In this document: positions 44,476 to 54,013 of the stretch, in pieces | Layout of the letters: the number at the start of each line of letters is the position of its first letter | Numbering within the stretch: the first letter of the stretch is position 1 | NCBI RefSeq assembly: GCF_000012985.1 | Contig: NC_007645.1 | Location: 3,316,501 to 3,380,500 of the forward strand | DNA length: 64,000 nucleotides | Direction: 5' to 3' | DNA from: Hahella chejuensis KCTC 2396 | Lineage (GTDB): Bacteria > Pseudomonadota > Gammaproteobacteria > Pseudomonadales > Oleiphilaceae | The notes under the pieces: model-generated | Seen by the model: only the letters and a program-made list of their open reading frames with translations | Databases searched by the model: none | Told to the model about the DNA's origin: nothing | Translations under genes and position numbers: made by a program

Positions 44476-45089
44476 AGCGGCCTCCCGATAGATTCAGCAG
44501 GCTGGGCGGAGGCGTTGGCCATCGAATCCGTATCGCGTCCATCCACAATGTCTACTTTGACCTTGACGCCGTCTTGTCCGTATCGGCGCTGCAATGATTG
44601 CAGCAGGCTCGCCCGGCTCTGATGCAGTTGCTGATAACTGGCGGCCGCCGCGGTGGCGAACTGCACCGTCAAAACGCCGTCCACTTTGGCGATACTGAGC
44701 GTGGTATCCGGCAGTTGCGGGCTTTTCAGATCCATCCTGACTTCCTGCGATCCGGGTGTTTCGGCGCGCTTCACGTACATCTGGTCAACCAGCTTCGCCA
44801 CCAGATCCGCAAGTTCCTCCGTCGGCGACGTCGGCGTCGCCGCGGCCGTCATGCCGGGTTGATAGCGGGGCTCATGCAATGGGGAGAGATAACCGCCTTG
44901 CAGTGAGTGAAGGGCTTCGTCTCTCTGATCGGAACTTTCCTGCTCCCCACGTTCAAGCTGCCGCTGAAAGCGCGCTAACGCCTCTTCATCCAACGCTGGT
45001 TTTCTGTGCTCATTGCTGCGAAATTTGGGCGCATCATGTTGCTCTTTTGCGGCGCTCCTGATTTCCCCTTGCGGGCGCTGCGCATTCAT
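44472..45089 (-). CDS. sctP: T3SS needle-length regulator SctP
   Basis: A 205-residue protein with a polar N-terminal half (RRQLERGEQESSDQRDEALHSL) and a conserved C-terminal domain (VRMDLKSPQLPDTTLSIAKVDGVLTVQF) like the HpaP/YscP/FliK substrate-switch domain. ATG at 45089 overlaps the sctO stop (ATGA) and has GGAGG upstream. It sets needle length and signals the switch through SctU. Confidence 0.8.
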   Translation of the reverse strand: MNAQRPQGEIRSAAKEQHDAPKFRSNEHRKPALDEEALARFQRQLERGEQESSDQRDEALHSLQGGYLSPLHEPRYQPGMTAAATPTSPTEELADLVAKLVDQMYVKRAETPGSQEVRMDLKSPQLPDTTLSIAKVDGVLTVQFATAAAASYQQLHQSRASLLQSLQRRYGQDGVKVKVDIVDGRDTDSMANASAQPAESIGRPL

Positions 45090-45598
45090 CTCGACGCCTC
45101 CATCCCCAAACTGAAACCCGCCGTAGCCCCGGCGGGACATCGAAGGCTGTCCGCCGCCATTTCTTCCGCCTGCTGCTCTTCAAGGCGGATGCGGTTCTGC
45201 TGCAGTGCGCCCTGGAAATCTTCGGCCAGAATGGCGAACTTTTCCTGTGCTCTTTGCGCTGCTTTCAATTGGTCCAGCGCGGCTTGCAGTTTTTGTTCGG
45301 CGGCGGTTTCCTGCGCTTGAATCTGTTTGAGCTGGCTCGCCAGATCGTTACTTTGCACTTTGAAATACGTCACCCGGCTGTTGTAGTCGTCTACCTCTTG
45401 CAGGCTGGCGGGTTTACCGGCCAATTCCGCAAACAGGCGGTCGCTTTCGCGGCGACGCCATTGCTGAAAATCGGTGAATGCGTGGGCGGACTGACTTCTG
45501 CGCTCGCGCAGGTCTGACAGGGCGATTTCGAGGCTTTTGACCTGTCGGGCCTGACGGTTTGTCCGGTGCTGTTTGATTTCGGCGATGCTGGCGATCAT
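45086..45598 (-). CDS. sctO: T3SS stalk protein SctO
   Basis: A 170-residue coiled-coil protein (LEIALSDLRERRSQSAHAFTDFQQWRRRESDRLFAELAGKP) like YscO/FliJ. ATG at 45598 follows the sctN stop by 13 bases; the longer frame overlaps sctN and is unlikely. It acts as the central stalk of the ATPase and helps recycle chaperones. Confidence 0.85.
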   Translation of the reverse strand: MIASIAEIKQHRTNRQARQVKSLEIALSDLRERRSQSAHAFTDFQQWRRRESDRLFAELAGKPASLQEVDDYNSRVTYFKVQSNDLASQLKQIQAQETAAEQKLQAALDQLKAAQRAQEKFAILAEDFQGALQQNRIRLEEQQAEEMAADSLRCPAGATAGFSLGMEASR

Positions 45599-45611
45599 GG
45601 CTGAGTCTCCG

Positions 45612-46958
45612 TTAGTGTTGGGCCAGGGATTGCAGTTGAGCCAAGGTGTCCGCCATGGAGCAGGGGGCGCCGTCATGCTGTCTCAGGAACTGGTTAATGG
45701 GTTCGATGGCCTTGATCGCGGCGTCGGCGAGCGGGTCTGTTCCCGGCTGGTATTCCCCGATCCTGACCAGCAGCTCGATTTCCTTGTAGCGGGCCAATAG
45801 TTGCCGCAGCCGCCGCGCCTGTTGCAGTTGTTCCGGCGTGGCGATGTCGTTCATCAGGCGACTGCTGCTGGCGAGAATATCCACCGCAGGAAAGTGGCCG
45901 GATTCCGCCAGCGCGCGGGATAACACGATGTGACCGTCCAGAATGGAGCGCACTTCGTCCGCCACCGGCTCGGTCATGTCGTCGCCTTCCACCAGTACGG
46001 TGTAGAGCGCGCTGATCGCGCCTTTGGCGCCAGGGCCGGCGCGTTCCAGCAGTTTGGGCAGGGTGGCGAAGACGGTGGGCGGAAAGCCTCTGCGCGCCGG
46101 CGGTTCTCCCGCCGCCAGACCGATCTCCCGCAACGCTCGGGCGAAGCGGGTGACAGAGTCTATGAGAAGCAAAACCCGTTTGCCTTGATCGCGAAAATGT
46201 TCAGCGATAGCCGTGGCCACGTAACCGGCCTTCACCCGCTCCATGGCGGGCCGGTCGGAAGTGGCGGCCACCACCACGGCGCGTTGCATGCCTTCTGCGC
46301 CCAGATCCCGCTCGATAAACCCTCTGACTTCGCGACCGCGTTCGCCGATCAAGCCGATGACGACGATGTCGGCGTCCGTATGGCGGGTGATCATGGAGAG
46401 CAGGGTGCTCTTGCCGACTCCGGCCGCCGCGAACACGCCCATGCGTTGCCCCTCGCCACAGGTGAGCATGCCGTCAATCGCACGCACCCCGGTGGTCATG
46501 GGCGTTTCCACCAGTCTGCGGGTCAATGGGTTAGGGGAGGCGCTGATAATAGGATAAGGGACGCCTCCAGTCAGGGGCTCGCCGTCATCAATAGGCGCGC
46601 CCAGGCCGTCCAGCACCCGTCCCAAAATACCCTCGCTGATCTGGATCTCATGGCTGCGGCCGGTGGGAATCACTTCGGTATGAGCGGACAAACCTTCCAT
46701 CTCACTCAACGGCGTCAACAACGCCTCCTGCCTGGAAAAACCGATCACCTCCGCAAGAATCGAACGCTGCGACTCCGGGTCCACCAACTCACAAATCTCA
46801 CCGATCCGCACCCCATTCACAGACGCCTTAACAATCGTCCCCACCGCCTGCGTCACCCGCCCCCGCACCTGCGAAAAATCCGCCTGCTCCACCAACGACC
46901 GCAACAACCTGGTCCTGGACGCGGAAAACGCGCTATCACTGAAGACTGTCTGATCCAT
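45612..46958 (-). CDS. sctN: T3SS ATPase SctN
   Basis: A 448-residue ATPase of the FliI/YscN family. Walker A is AAAGVGKST (about residues 177-185), the Walker B region is [27 protein letters not shown], and the family block [20 protein letters not shown] is present. A GTG at 46982 is an alternative start. It strips chaperones and unfolds substrates at the gate. It is first in the minus operon; about 140 bases separate it from the OLD-like gene upstream. Confidence 0.97.
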   Translation of the reverse strand: MDQTVFSDSAFSASRTRLLRSLVEQADFSQVRGRVTQAVGTIVKASVNGVRIGEICELVDPESQRSILAEVIGFSRQEALLTPLSEMEGLSAHTEVIPTGRSHEIQISEGILGRVLDGLGAPIDDGEPLTGGVPYPIISASPNPLTRRLVETPMTTGVRAIDGMLTCGEGQRMGVFAAAGVGKSTLLSMITRHTDADIVVIGLIGERGREVRGFIERDLGAEGMQRAVVVAATSDRPAMERVKAGYVATAIAEHFRDQGKRVLLLIDSVTRFARALREIGLAAGEPPARRGFPPTVFATLPKLLERAGPGAKGAISALYTVLVEGDDMTEPVADEVRSILDGHIVLSRALAESGHFPAVDILASSSRLMNDIATPEQLQQARRLRQLLARYKEIELLVRIGEYQPGTDPLADAAIKAIEPINQFLRQHDGAPCSMADTLAQLQSLAQH

Positions 46959-47121
46959 AGCATCCACACCCTGAAAAAACACCGCGAAAGCGGATTGATG
47001 TTTGGTTTAGGGGCAGATTAGAGGGGGAGAGGGAGAGGCTGTATCAGCCGGGGGATCTAATTTTTGGGGGGAGCTTCGGTTTTAGAGCTAGAAGCCGGCT
47101 CAGGTAATGTCATATAAGTTA

Positions 47122-48792
47122 CTATTTGGGGATGCCTTTTCTTTTTGGGTTATCAAACCAGCCAGCTATTTTTTCAATGAAAGCCCAAACATCCCCGTTT
47201 GATGGTTTTAGATATCCTTCGGATGCGGGATCCTCTCCCATTTTTTCAAAAACTTCGACCAACCAACTCGGGCCATGGCCTCTCGCATTCAACTCTAACA
47301 ACCATGATTCAAGTTCGCCGTTTGGTACAATAAATAATCCATAATCAGACAACTTATCAAACAAGTTCTCTAGGGTTTCTTTTACCTCTCCTTTAAGCAA
47401 TTTTATCCCGCCACCTCTTTTCATATCTTTACCTGTAGCCTCAAATTTCCTTTTTATTTCTAGCCGAGTATGAGACAACGATTTTCGTTCAATTTCAGGG
47501 ACGAAACCACTTTCCAAGAAACTAGCCCATACGGTACCTCCTTCTTTTAAAATATCAATATCGACTATGCCTCCTACGGGTATGCCAAGCTCCCTGAGAG
47601 GCTTTATTATCGTTTTTACCGTCTGTTTATTCTGCGCATGAAGAAAAAGGCAGTTTTGTATACCTTTCCCATTGGAATATTTAAGTAAACGATCGTTGAT
47701 CTCTTGATAAAATGCGCGATCTGCATCTGACTCTGTAACAATGATAGACTCATAAAATAGACCACTAAGTACACCTGTTGAGCGTAACAACGGATTTCTC
47801 ATTAGTGTCAAGATTTCTTTGTTGGGAAGTATTCTTGCTGTTGCCACTTGATTTTTATATGTTAGTCTTACGATATTTATTGGTGCTCCAGACTGTATGC
47901 AGCCCATTACAAAGTTCGGACTATGAGTTGATACAAATAGGCGCTTATGTGATCCGGAAATAATGCCAGAGATTTCTTTTCCCAGCTTAAATGAGAGGGA
48001 TGGGTGTAAAAAAGCTTCGGGCTCATCTATTAGTAATACAGATGGATCTCCGGCTATTACTTCAATTATCATCCCGGTAAAAGCTTTTACACCATCACTG
48101 GTTTGAGTAATTGGCGTTGCTTTTGAGTGAAACTCTATTGCTTCTTGATGTAGGCCTTTCTCTTCCATTTCATCTTTAGGCGCTACTTTAGATAATCTCA
48201 AATTTAGTCTCCCCAAGTTCGTTGGGTCAACTACTAGGTATTCACCAAAAGACTCGTGAACTATTCTTCTAACCTCCTTTCTTTTCTCATCACTTCTGAA
48301 CAAGACTTGGAAGCTTGAATTTGCTGGGTGTTGAAGGTTTCCCGCACTCTGCTCGTTAATCAGAATTGTTCTACTGCTACCGTTTAAAATAAGACTGTTG
48401 TAAGACAAATACCATAGGCAAGCGTGACTTGGCTGAGAATTCGGATTTTCTAAAGCGTTGATGAACTTGTGTTTTAGTACGTGGTGTCTTTGCCCTTTCT
48501 GACCAACAAAAATATGCGTTGGACTCAGTGACTCACCAGGGATTGGTGCTAAAACAACACTGTTAACAATACTCTTAATATGTTCATCGGATATGCCATT
48601 TAATTCTATGCTATCTATGATTAGGTTTTCTTCGTGAACTCGTCCTATTTTACAATACTGATGTATTTCAGTAAGAACTTTGCTCTTACCCGAATTGTTT
48701 GGGCCAACAAAAACAGTAACTGGCATTGCCTCTATCGTCTCTTGCTGGAGGCCCTCAGCTCGACCAAATTTCAGCTTTATGCTCTTGATCAT
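47122..48792 (-). CDS. OLD-like ATPase/TOPRIM protein
   Basis: A 556-residue protein with an ABC-type ATPase domain: Walker A FVGPNNSGKSKV near residue 30, Walker B VLLIDEPEAFLHPSL, and a signature-like His loop LFVSTHSPNFV. The second half looks like a TOPRIM nuclease of OLD type (YESIIVTESDADRAFYQEIN, GIVDIDIL). Such proteins often act in phage or plasmid defence, alone or with a helicase. No partner gene lies next to it. It interrupts the T3SS locus between sctN and sctV, with AT content higher than the sct genes. Confidence 0.8.
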   Translation of the reverse strand: MIKSIKLKFGRAEGLQQETIEAMPVTVFVGPNNSGKSKVLTEIHQYCKIGRVHEENLIIDSIELNGISDEHIKSIVNSVVLAPIPGESLSPTHIFVGQKGQRHHVLKHKFINALENPNSQPSHACLWYLSYNSLILNGSSRTILINEQSAGNLQHPANSSFQVLFRSDEKRKEVRRIVHESFGEYLVVDPTNLGRLNLRLSKVAPKDEMEEKGLHQEAIEFHSKATPITQTSDGVKAFTGMIIEVIAGDPSVLLIDEPEAFLHPSLSFKLGKEISGIISGSHKRLFVSTHSPNFVMGCIQSGAPINIVRLTYKNQVATARILPNKEILTLMRNPLLRSTGVLSGLFYESIIVTESDADRAFYQEINDRLLKYSNGKGIQNCLFLHAQNKQTVKTIIKPLRELGIPVGGIVDIDILKEGGTVWASFLESGFVPEIERKSLSHTRLEIKRKFEATGKDMKRGGGIKLLKGEVKETLENLFDKLSDYGLFIVPNGELESWLLELNARGHGPSWLVEVFEKMGEDPASEGYLKPSNGDVWAFIEKIAGWFDNPKRKGIPK

Positions 48793-48933
48793 GTATATAT
48801 TCCATCGATCACAACGGACTGCTAACAGTTTAATGAATGCTTAGGGGCAGGATTACAGAAGCTACCTATCTCCACTTGATACTGGTTAAAAGATAGCACA
48901 TTCATCAAAGCTTACTTCGGGACTTATAATTGA

Positions 48934-48958
48934 TGCGGGCGAGCCGCCCGCGCTCCCG
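48934..48958. repeat. GC-rich palindromic repeat, copy 2
   Basis: Reverse-strand match of 29456-29480, 23 of 25 bases. It lies in the 295-base gap between the OLD-like gene and the RAYT gene, which also holds a REP unit and no gene. Confidence 0.6.
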
Positions 48959-48970
48959 ATTCGGCCTCTT

Positions 48971-49001
48971 GGTAGGTCGGAAAAGCGCAGCGCCTTCCGA
49001 C
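48971..49001. repeat. REP unit 1
   Basis: GGTAGGTCGGAAAAGCGCAG followed by CGCCTTCCGAC: a GTAG head and an imperfect palindrome. It lies upstream of the RAYT gene and is nearly the same as 49732-49762. Confidence 0.75.
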
Positions 49002-49087
49002 ATCTCAGCTTTCCAGTCTACATATCTGTAGTGGTTTGCTATATGGTCATAGACAGCTTGGGAGTTAGGTGAAAACAGGGAGGTGTT

Positions 49088-49618
49088 GTGCGGTATCGGA
49101 GGAATTATGTTGCAGGCGGGACCTACTTTTTTACGGTGAATTTGCTGGAGCGCAATCAGACGTTGCTGGTGGATCACGTCCATGCTCTGCGTGAGTCGGT
49201 GCGGTGGGTGAAGGCGCGTCGGCCTTTTGATATTGATGCCTGGGTGGTGTTGCCTGATCATTTGCATGCGATCTGGACATTGCCTGAAGATGACGTCGAT
49301 TATTCCTCTCGCTGGCGTGAAATCAAAAAGCGTTTTTCCAAGTCTTTGATCATTAACGAACCACGACCAGAACCCAGAAAAATGAAAGGCGAACGGGGGA
49401 TTTGGCAGCGGCGTTTCTGGGAGCACACCATTCAGAATGAACAGGACTATCAACGCCATTTTGATTACATACATATAAATCCGCTTAAACATGGGTGGGT
49501 ATCACGAGTACGTGATTGGCCTTTCTCCAGTTTTCATCGGGCAGTTTCCGAGGGAATTTATTCGCTTGATTGGTGTGGAGGGGATGAAGCGTCAGGCTGT
49601 TTTGGTGAGTTTGAATGA
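49088..49618 (+). CDS. REP-associated tyrosine transposase (RAYT)
   Basis: A 176-residue Y1/HUH single-strand DNA transposase. It has the family start YRRNYVAGGTYFFTVNLLER, the HUH motif DHLHAIW, and the catalytic tyrosine region YQRHFDYIHINPLKHGWV. It starts at GTG. REP units with GTAG heads flank it on both sides, the usual arrangement of a REPtron, in which the protein handles the REP hairpins. Confidence 0.9.
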   Translation: MRYRRNYVAGGTYFFTVNLLERNQTLLVDHVHALRESVRWVKARRPFDIDAWVVLPDHLHAIWTLPEDDVDYSSRWREIKKRFSKSLIINEPRPEPRKMKGERGIWQRRFWEHTIQNEQDYQRHFDYIHINPLKHGWVSRVRDWPFSSFHRAVSEGIYSLDWCGGDEASGCFGEFE

Positions 49619-49640
49619 GGGGGAATGGTTGAGCGAAGGT

Positions 49641-49671
49641 GTTGGATGGCGCTTCGCTTATCCAACCTACG
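49641..49671. repeat. REP-like unit, GTAGG-TTGGA type
   Basis: Read on the minus strand this starts CGTAGGTTGGATAAGCGAAG and ends GCCATCCAAC. It is an imperfect palindrome of the common GTAG class, related to but not the same as the neighbouring REP units. Confidence 0.65.
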
Positions 49672-49678
49672 TTAAGTT

Positions 49679-49712
49679 CAGGTCGGTTGGAAAAGCTGAG
49701 GGCCTTCACCAA
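49679..49712. repeat. REP unit 2, degenerate
   Basis: CAGGTCGGTTGGAAAAGCTG then a broken right half. It resembles REP unit 1 with changes in the stem. Confidence 0.45.
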
Positions 49713-49731
49713 CGTCGCTACGTTGACATAT

Positions 49732-49762
49732 AGGTAGGTCGGAAAAGCGCAGCGCCTTCCGA
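49732..49762. repeat. REP unit 3
   Basis: Starts AGGTAGGTCGGAAAAGCGCA and repeats REP unit 1 almost exactly. Downstream of RAYT, same orientation. Confidence 0.75.
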
Positions 49763-49819
49763 CGCTGCTTTCGTTATTCTGGTGTACCTTTATTGGATTG
49801 ATGGCGCATGGGACCTTTT

Positions 49820-49849
49820 GTCTGAAGGCGCTGCGTTTTTCCGACCTGC
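49820..49849. repeat. REP unit 4, inverted
   Basis: GTCTGAAGGCGCTGCGTTTT followed by TCCGACCTGC; the reverse complement matches unit 3. With unit 3 it makes an inverted REP pair (a BIME-like arrangement). Confidence 0.7.
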
Positions 49850-49912
49850 TTTTGTTAGTGACACACGGGTCGTGGATTAGAGATCAACACAACAATACAA
49901 GTGAGGGCACGT

Positions 49913-50314
49913 ATGAATCTGGATAAAGATATTGTGACGGTGAGGCCGGAGGGGACGATTGATACGATTCAGAAGTTGCCTAATTATGTGGGAATTTCCG
50001 GGAAAACGGCGGGTTCTACCGGGATTTCGATGAATATTGTGGTGATTCCGCCTTCGGCGCGGGCGGAGCCGCATTTTCATGATGGGTTTGAGACGGCGAT
50101 TTATTTGTTGAAGGGGAATGTTAAGACCCTGTATGGCGAGAATTTGTCGAAGTCGGTGGTGAACAAAGAAGGGGATTTTATTTTTATTCCTGACGGGGTG
50201 CCGCATCAGCCGATCAATCTGAGTGATACGGAGGAAGCCATTGCCTTGGTGTCCCGTAATGATCCCAATGAGCAGGAGAGTGTCCAGGTGTATCGGCCGG
50301 ATCAGTCGGCTTGA
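49913..50314 (+). CDS. Cupin domain protein
   Basis: A 133-residue single-domain cupin. Motif 1 is PHFHDGFETAIYLLKG and motif 2 GDFIFIPDGVPHQPIN; three His and one Glu are placed to bind a metal. ATG at 49913 was chosen over an in-frame GTG at 49901. Cupins do many reactions and none can be assigned. It lies between the REP units and a MITE. Confidence 0.85.
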   Translation: MNLDKDIVTVRPEGTIDTIQKLPNYVGISGKTAGSTGISMNIVVIPPSARAEPHFHDGFETAIYLLKGNVKTLYGENLSKSVVNKEGDFIFIPDGVPHQPINLSDTEEAIALVSRNDPNEQESVQVYRPDQSA

Positions 50315-50338
50315 TGGGTAATGATTGATATGGCGACC

Positions 50339-50415
50339 AGGGATAGGAAACAGGGCCTGATTTACGCGGGCCCTGTCCTTGTCAGGCTGTCAATTTAACA
50401 CTGCTTGTCTGTTGG
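50339..50415. repeat. Diverged relative of the multi-hairpin repeat
   Basis: Contains ACAGGGCCTG/CGGGCCCTGT and TGCTTGTCTG in the same order as the middle and right stems of the 148-base repeat. Too diverged to count as a copy. Confidence 0.4.
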
Positions 50416-50418
50416 AAT

Positions 50419-50563
50419 AAGGAGCCTCTGAAAAACGTTGGCGAGGCCGTCAGGGCAAGGAAAAAGTCGGCGAAAAAGCGCAGTTTATCGAGAATAAATG
50501 AGCATTTTGAGCCGACTTTTGACGCCGCAATGGCGGCCGCAGGTAGTTTTTCAGAGGTTCCTT
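50419..50563. mobile_element. MITE, 145 bp
   Basis: Terminal inverted repeats AAGGAGCCTCTGAAAAAC and AAGGAACCTCTGAAAAAC (17 of 18 match). The inside carries no gene. A second, truncated copy lies at 37185-37290. The ends resemble those of IS5-group elements, so an IS of that kind may move it. Confidence 0.8.
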
Positions 50564-50566
50564 AAT

Positions 50567-50710
50567 ATTAATATGGCAATGATATTGACATGGTAATATC
50601 TGGCGCATGGATGCGCCTGCGCGGCGGAGAGCCGCGGGAGACAGGGCCTGACATGGGCAGGCCCTGTCGTTGCAGACAAATAGAAGGAAGCTATTTGTCT
50701 GCCTGATTAA
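50567..50710. repeat. Multi-hairpin interspersed repeat, copy 2
   Basis: Matches copy 1 from ATTAATATGG to the last stem and ends on the stop codon of sctV. The MITE sits three bases before it. Confidence 0.85.
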
Positions 50711-52797
50711 TAGCTCAGCGCGATTCTTCCCAGCGGCTGAATGGTGATTTCCGGCGTCAGGTCCTGGTAGGAGAGGATGGGCAGTTGGCGCATGTCTCTT
50801 TCCAGTAGTTTGCGCAGGTAGCGGCGCACGTCCATGGAGGTGATCACCACGACTTTTTGCGCGCCGGGATTCAAGTCGCCCACGGTGCGTCTGGTGATTT
50901 CCACGATCTTGCGGGTGGTGTCCGGCTCCAGGGCGAGGTAGGCGCCGGAGGAGGTTTGGCGTACGCCGCCGCGGATGGCGTCTTCCAGTGACTGGTCCAG
51001 CATATACGCCGGCAGGATATTCTGGCCGTTGCTGTATTTGTAGCTGATATAGCGGCGCAAGCTGTTGCGCACGTACTCCGTCAGCAGCACGGTTTCCTTC
51101 TCTTTTTGGGCCCATTCCGCCAGGGCTTCCAGAATGCTGCGCAGGTTGCGGATGGAAATGTCCTCGGACACCAGACGCTGCAGTATCTCGGTGATCTTCT
51201 GAATCGGCAGCAGACGCTGCACTTCCTTCACCAGCTCGCCATAGCGTCCTTCCATTTTCTCCAGCAGGAAGCGGGTTTCCTGAATGCCGATGAATTCCTG
51301 CGCGTACTTTTTCAGGATGATCGACAGGTGATAACTCAACACCCGGGGTGGGGTCAGGTAGGCGACTTCCATCTTGTCCAGCGAGGTCTGATGACGTTGC
51401 TCCACCCAATAAGCGGGCGCGTCAGGCAGCAGTTCCACTTCACTGTTATGCTCGATGGCCAGCAGATCCAGTTGCTCCTTCTGATCGCGCACCAATAACT
51501 GCCTGGGCTTGATAAAGCCCTCCGCAATCGGCGTTTCCTGCAGATGAATTTTATAGCGACCGTCGCTCAAACCGTGATTGATGCGCAGATGAATGCCCGG
51601 AAACGGCACGCCCAGATCGAGATACAGAGAGCGGCGGATTTTGAGAATTTCCTCATTCAACGCATTCGGGTCCAGGGCGTCTTCCGCGTCGGCGGCAATG
51701 TCCACCAAAAGCGGGACGGTAAAAGTAAACTCTTCCGCTTCGTTGAGCTGCGCCTTGCTCGGCGGCTGGCCGGCGGCCGCCATGGCGGACAGTGGAGGAT
51801 GCTTGTCCGCGCTGGCGTTCTTGGATTGCCGGAGCGTGAACACGCCAATTCCCGTCAAGGTTAACGCCAGCACGATAAAGGTGAGGGTGGGGAAGCCTGG
51901 AATCAGCGCGAAGGTGAACAACAGACCGCCGCCGATCAGGATAGCCTGGGGCTTGCTGACGATCTGGTTGGCGATGTCCGCGCCCAGGTTTTCCGATTCG
52001 TCTGTGGTCACGCGGGTGACAATGACGCCAGCGGTGATGGCGATAAACAACGCGGGAATCTGCGCCACCAGTCCGTCGCCGATGGTGAGAAGGGCGTATA
52101 GCTCCAGGGCTTCGCCGGAGGTCATGCCGTTTTGCAGCGTGCCAATGGCGATGCCGCCGAGGATGTTCACCGCAATGATGATCAAACCGGCGATGGCGTC
52201 GCCTTTGACGAACTTCATGGCGCCGTCCATGGAACCGTACAACTGGCTTTCTTTCTGCACCTGAGAACGGCGGTGACGGGCTTCGTCCACATCGATCACC
52301 CCTGCGCGCATATCGCCGTCGATGCTCATTTGTTTGCCGGGCATGGCGTCCAGAGAGAAACGGGCGCTGACTTCCGCCACCCGTTCCGAGCCCTTGGTGA
52401 TCACCAGAAACTGCACCACGGTGATGATCAGGAAAATAACCAACCCCACCACCAGATTGCCGCCCACCACAAAGCCGCCGAAGGCTTCGATGATAGAACC
52501 CGCATCCGCCTGCAACAGAATCAGTCGCGTGGTGGTGATGGACAGCGACAGACGAAACAGGGTGGTGATCAGCAGCACCGAGGGAAAGGCGACGAACTCC
52601 AGCGGCGAACGCAGATACACCCCCACCATCAGCAACACCACCGCCAGCCCCATGTTGACCCCGATCAGGATATCCACCAGCACCGTGGGCAAAGGCAGAA
52701 TCATCATGAAGATGATCGCCACCAGCATGGCGGCGAACAGAATATCTTTGCGCCCGGCGATTAATTGCAGGGTCTGGTTCAGGCGTGCGAGGGTCAT
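50707..52797 (-). CDS. sctV: T3SS major export-gate protein SctV
   Basis: A 696-residue YscV/LcrD family protein. About eight membrane segments fill residues 15-330 ([20 protein letters not shown]). The FHIPEP-type block [20 protein letters not shown] and [21 protein letters not shown] are diagnostic. The cytosolic ring domain follows ([31 protein letters not shown]-like). ATG at 52797 overlaps the sctY stop; longer frames do not match. The stop lies in the multi-hairpin repeat. Confidence 0.96.
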   Translation of the reverse strand: MTLARLNQTLQLIAGRKDILFAAMLVAIIFMMILPLPTVLVDILIGVNMGLAVVLLMVGVYLRSPLEFVAFPSVLLITTLFRLSLSITTTRLILLQADAGSIIEAFGGFVVGGNLVVGLVIFLIITVVQFLVITKGSERVAEVSARFSLDAMPGKQMSIDGDMRAGVIDVDEARHRRSQVQKESQLYGSMDGAMKFVKGDAIAGLIIIAVNILGGIAIGTLQNGMTSGEALELYALLTIGDGLVAQIPALFIAITAGVIVTRVTTDESENLGADIANQIVSKPQAILIGGGLLFTFALIPGFPTLTFIVLALTLTGIGVFTLRQSKNASADKHPPLSAMAAAGQPPSKAQLNEAEEFTFTVPLLVDIAADAEDALDPNALNEEILKIRRSLYLDLGVPFPGIHLRINHGLSDGRYKIHLQETPIAEGFIKPRQLLVRDQKEQLDLLAIEHNSEVELLPDAPAYWVEQRHQTSLDKMEVAYLTPPRVLSYHLSIILKKYAQEFIGIQETRFLLEKMEGRYGELVKEVQRLLPIQKITEILQRLVSEDISIRNLRSILEALAEWAQKEKETVLLTEYVRNSLRRYISYKYSNGQNILPAYMLDQSLEDAIRGGVRQTSSGAYLALEPDTTRKIVEITRRTVGDLNPGAQKVVVITSMDVRRYLRKLLERDMRQLPILSYQDLTPEITIQPLGRIALSY

Positions 52798-53177
52798 GAC
52801 GGAGTCCTTGTGGCTAAGAATTGCAGATAGTGAGTCAGCGCGGGCTCCCTTTGTCCCAGCTTGAGATGGCAATGGCTGCGCAGCAGCGACAACCGCGCTT
52901 CCGACGCGCCCTGTAACCGTCTCTCGCAGGCCTTGCAGTACTTCAACGCCAGTTCGTAGCGGCCGAGCTGATAACACAGATAAGCCATCTGTCGCAGCGG
53001 CGCGGGATCGTCCGGCGCCAGTCTGATCAGCAGACGCAGCAGCGGTTGCGCCTTGGCGTACTGACGGCATTGCAGAAACACAGTGGTCACTTCCTGCAGC
53101 CAGACCGCCTGCTGCGGCTGTAGTCTGCTCGTGGCGCTGACAGTAGGAAGCGGGGCGACGGATGGAGTCGGACTCAT
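52794..53177 (-). CDS. sctY: T3SS chaperone SctY (YscY-like)
   Basis: A 127-residue TPR-type protein ([48 protein letters not shown]). YscY binds YscX and SctV in Ysc systems. ATG at 53177 overlaps the sctX stop and its own end overlaps sctV, so all three are coupled. Confidence 0.85.
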   Translation of the reverse strand: MSPTPSVAPLPTVSATSRLQPQQAVWLQEVTTVFLQCRQYAKAQPLLRLLIRLAPDDPAPLRQMAYLCYQLGRYELALKYCKACERRLQGASEARLSLLRSHCHLKLGQREPALTHYLQFLATRTPS

Positions 53178-53575
53178 GGCTTTTCCAGGGCGCTCAGATT
53201 GCTGCGCAGCCATTGCCGGTCTTCATACAGCGCGTTGAGAATGGCGACGGCGCTTTGCAGGGTTTGCCGGAATTCGGGGTCGCTGCTGGCCTCCGCCTCT
53301 TGCTCCAGCGCCGCCAGCGCGGATTGGGTGGACGCGGCCACGTCGTCAAAATCCTGAGGGTCGACCCCGGTGGCGCCGGACGGCCCAATCAGGGTGCGCA
53401 GCATCTCCTGACTGGTCGCATGACGCAGAAACAGCTTCTCCGTGTGCTGGACGACGGATTCCCCTCGCGGCACGAAAGGCCGGGAAGGGGCGTTGGCGGT
53501 CGTACTGGCGTCCTGTCCGTCGTTATCGTGGACACGAATGCTTTGCACGCCTTCAGTGAAAGTCACCAGATCCAT
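53174..53575 (-). CDS. sctX: T3SS early substrate SctX (YscX-like)
   Basis: A 133-residue protein with a polar N-terminus and helical C-terminus ([22 protein letters not shown]), like YscX. Shine-Dalgarno AGGTGA precedes ATG. SctX and SctY are known only in Ysc-type systems, which places this T3SS in that family. Confidence 0.85.
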   Translation of the reverse strand: MDLVTFTEGVQSIRVHDNDGQDASTTANAPSRPFVPRGESVVQHTEKLFLRHATSQEMLRTLIGPSGATGVDPQDFDDVAASTQSALAALEQEAEASSDPEFRQTLQSAVAILNALYEDRQWLRSNLSALEKP

Positions 53576-53586
53576 GGATCACCTGC

Positions 53587-53964
53587 CTATTGATTCAGTT
53601 GTTGATGAAGATAATCGAGCACGCCCAGCGCCTCGTTGAGACCGGCGATGGACAACTGCTGACGGGACAGCGCGACGATGAAGGCCAGTTGACTGGCGCC
53701 TTTCATCCCGGTGTGCGCCCGCAACGGCAAGGGCTGGTCGTAATGCACCGCGCGCAGCGCTTTGGGGATCAAGTCCGCACAGTCGTACTCGCTGATTTCC
53801 TGCAGCCGCACCAGTAGCAAACCCTGTTCGTGAGGCTCGATCATCAGCGTTCCCGAGCGCTCAAACGCCAGCGTCAGCGGCTCGCCGCGCCAGATAAAAT
53901 CGGCAAATCCCAATTGTTGCAGGAACTCGGTAATCGTCAGGTGAACGGCGGCGTCCTGCATCAT
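53587..53964 (-). CDS. T3SS gatekeeper chaperone, SycN-like
   Basis: A 125-residue class I chaperone (ITEFLQQLGFADFIWRGEPLTLAFERSGTLMIEP, GLLLVRLQEI). In Ysc systems SycN with YscB binds YopN. It sits right after sctW, as in Yersinia. ATG at 53964 has AAGGAG; the longer frame is not needed. No separate YscB gene was seen. Confidence 0.8.
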   Translation of the reverse strand: MMQDAAVHLTITEFLQQLGFADFIWRGEPLTLAFERSGTLMIEPHEQGLLLVRLQEISEYDCADLIPKALRAVHYDQPLPLRAHTGMKGASQLAFIVALSRQQLSIAGLNEALGVLDYLHQQLNQ

Positions 53965-54013
53965 GAGCGGGGCTCCTTGGCGACTGGGAAAATGGCTTTC
54001 ACTTTGGGCCTCG

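Noticed and set aside
45930-47021. 363-residue plus-strand open frame
   Set aside because: Antisense of sctN, whose ATPase motifs are certain; His/Arg/Gly-rich composition is typical of a shadow frame.
50450-51409. 319-residue minus-strand frame overlapping sctV
   Set aside because: Out-of-frame reading of sctV that runs through the hairpin repeat and the MITE; it has shadow-frame composition.
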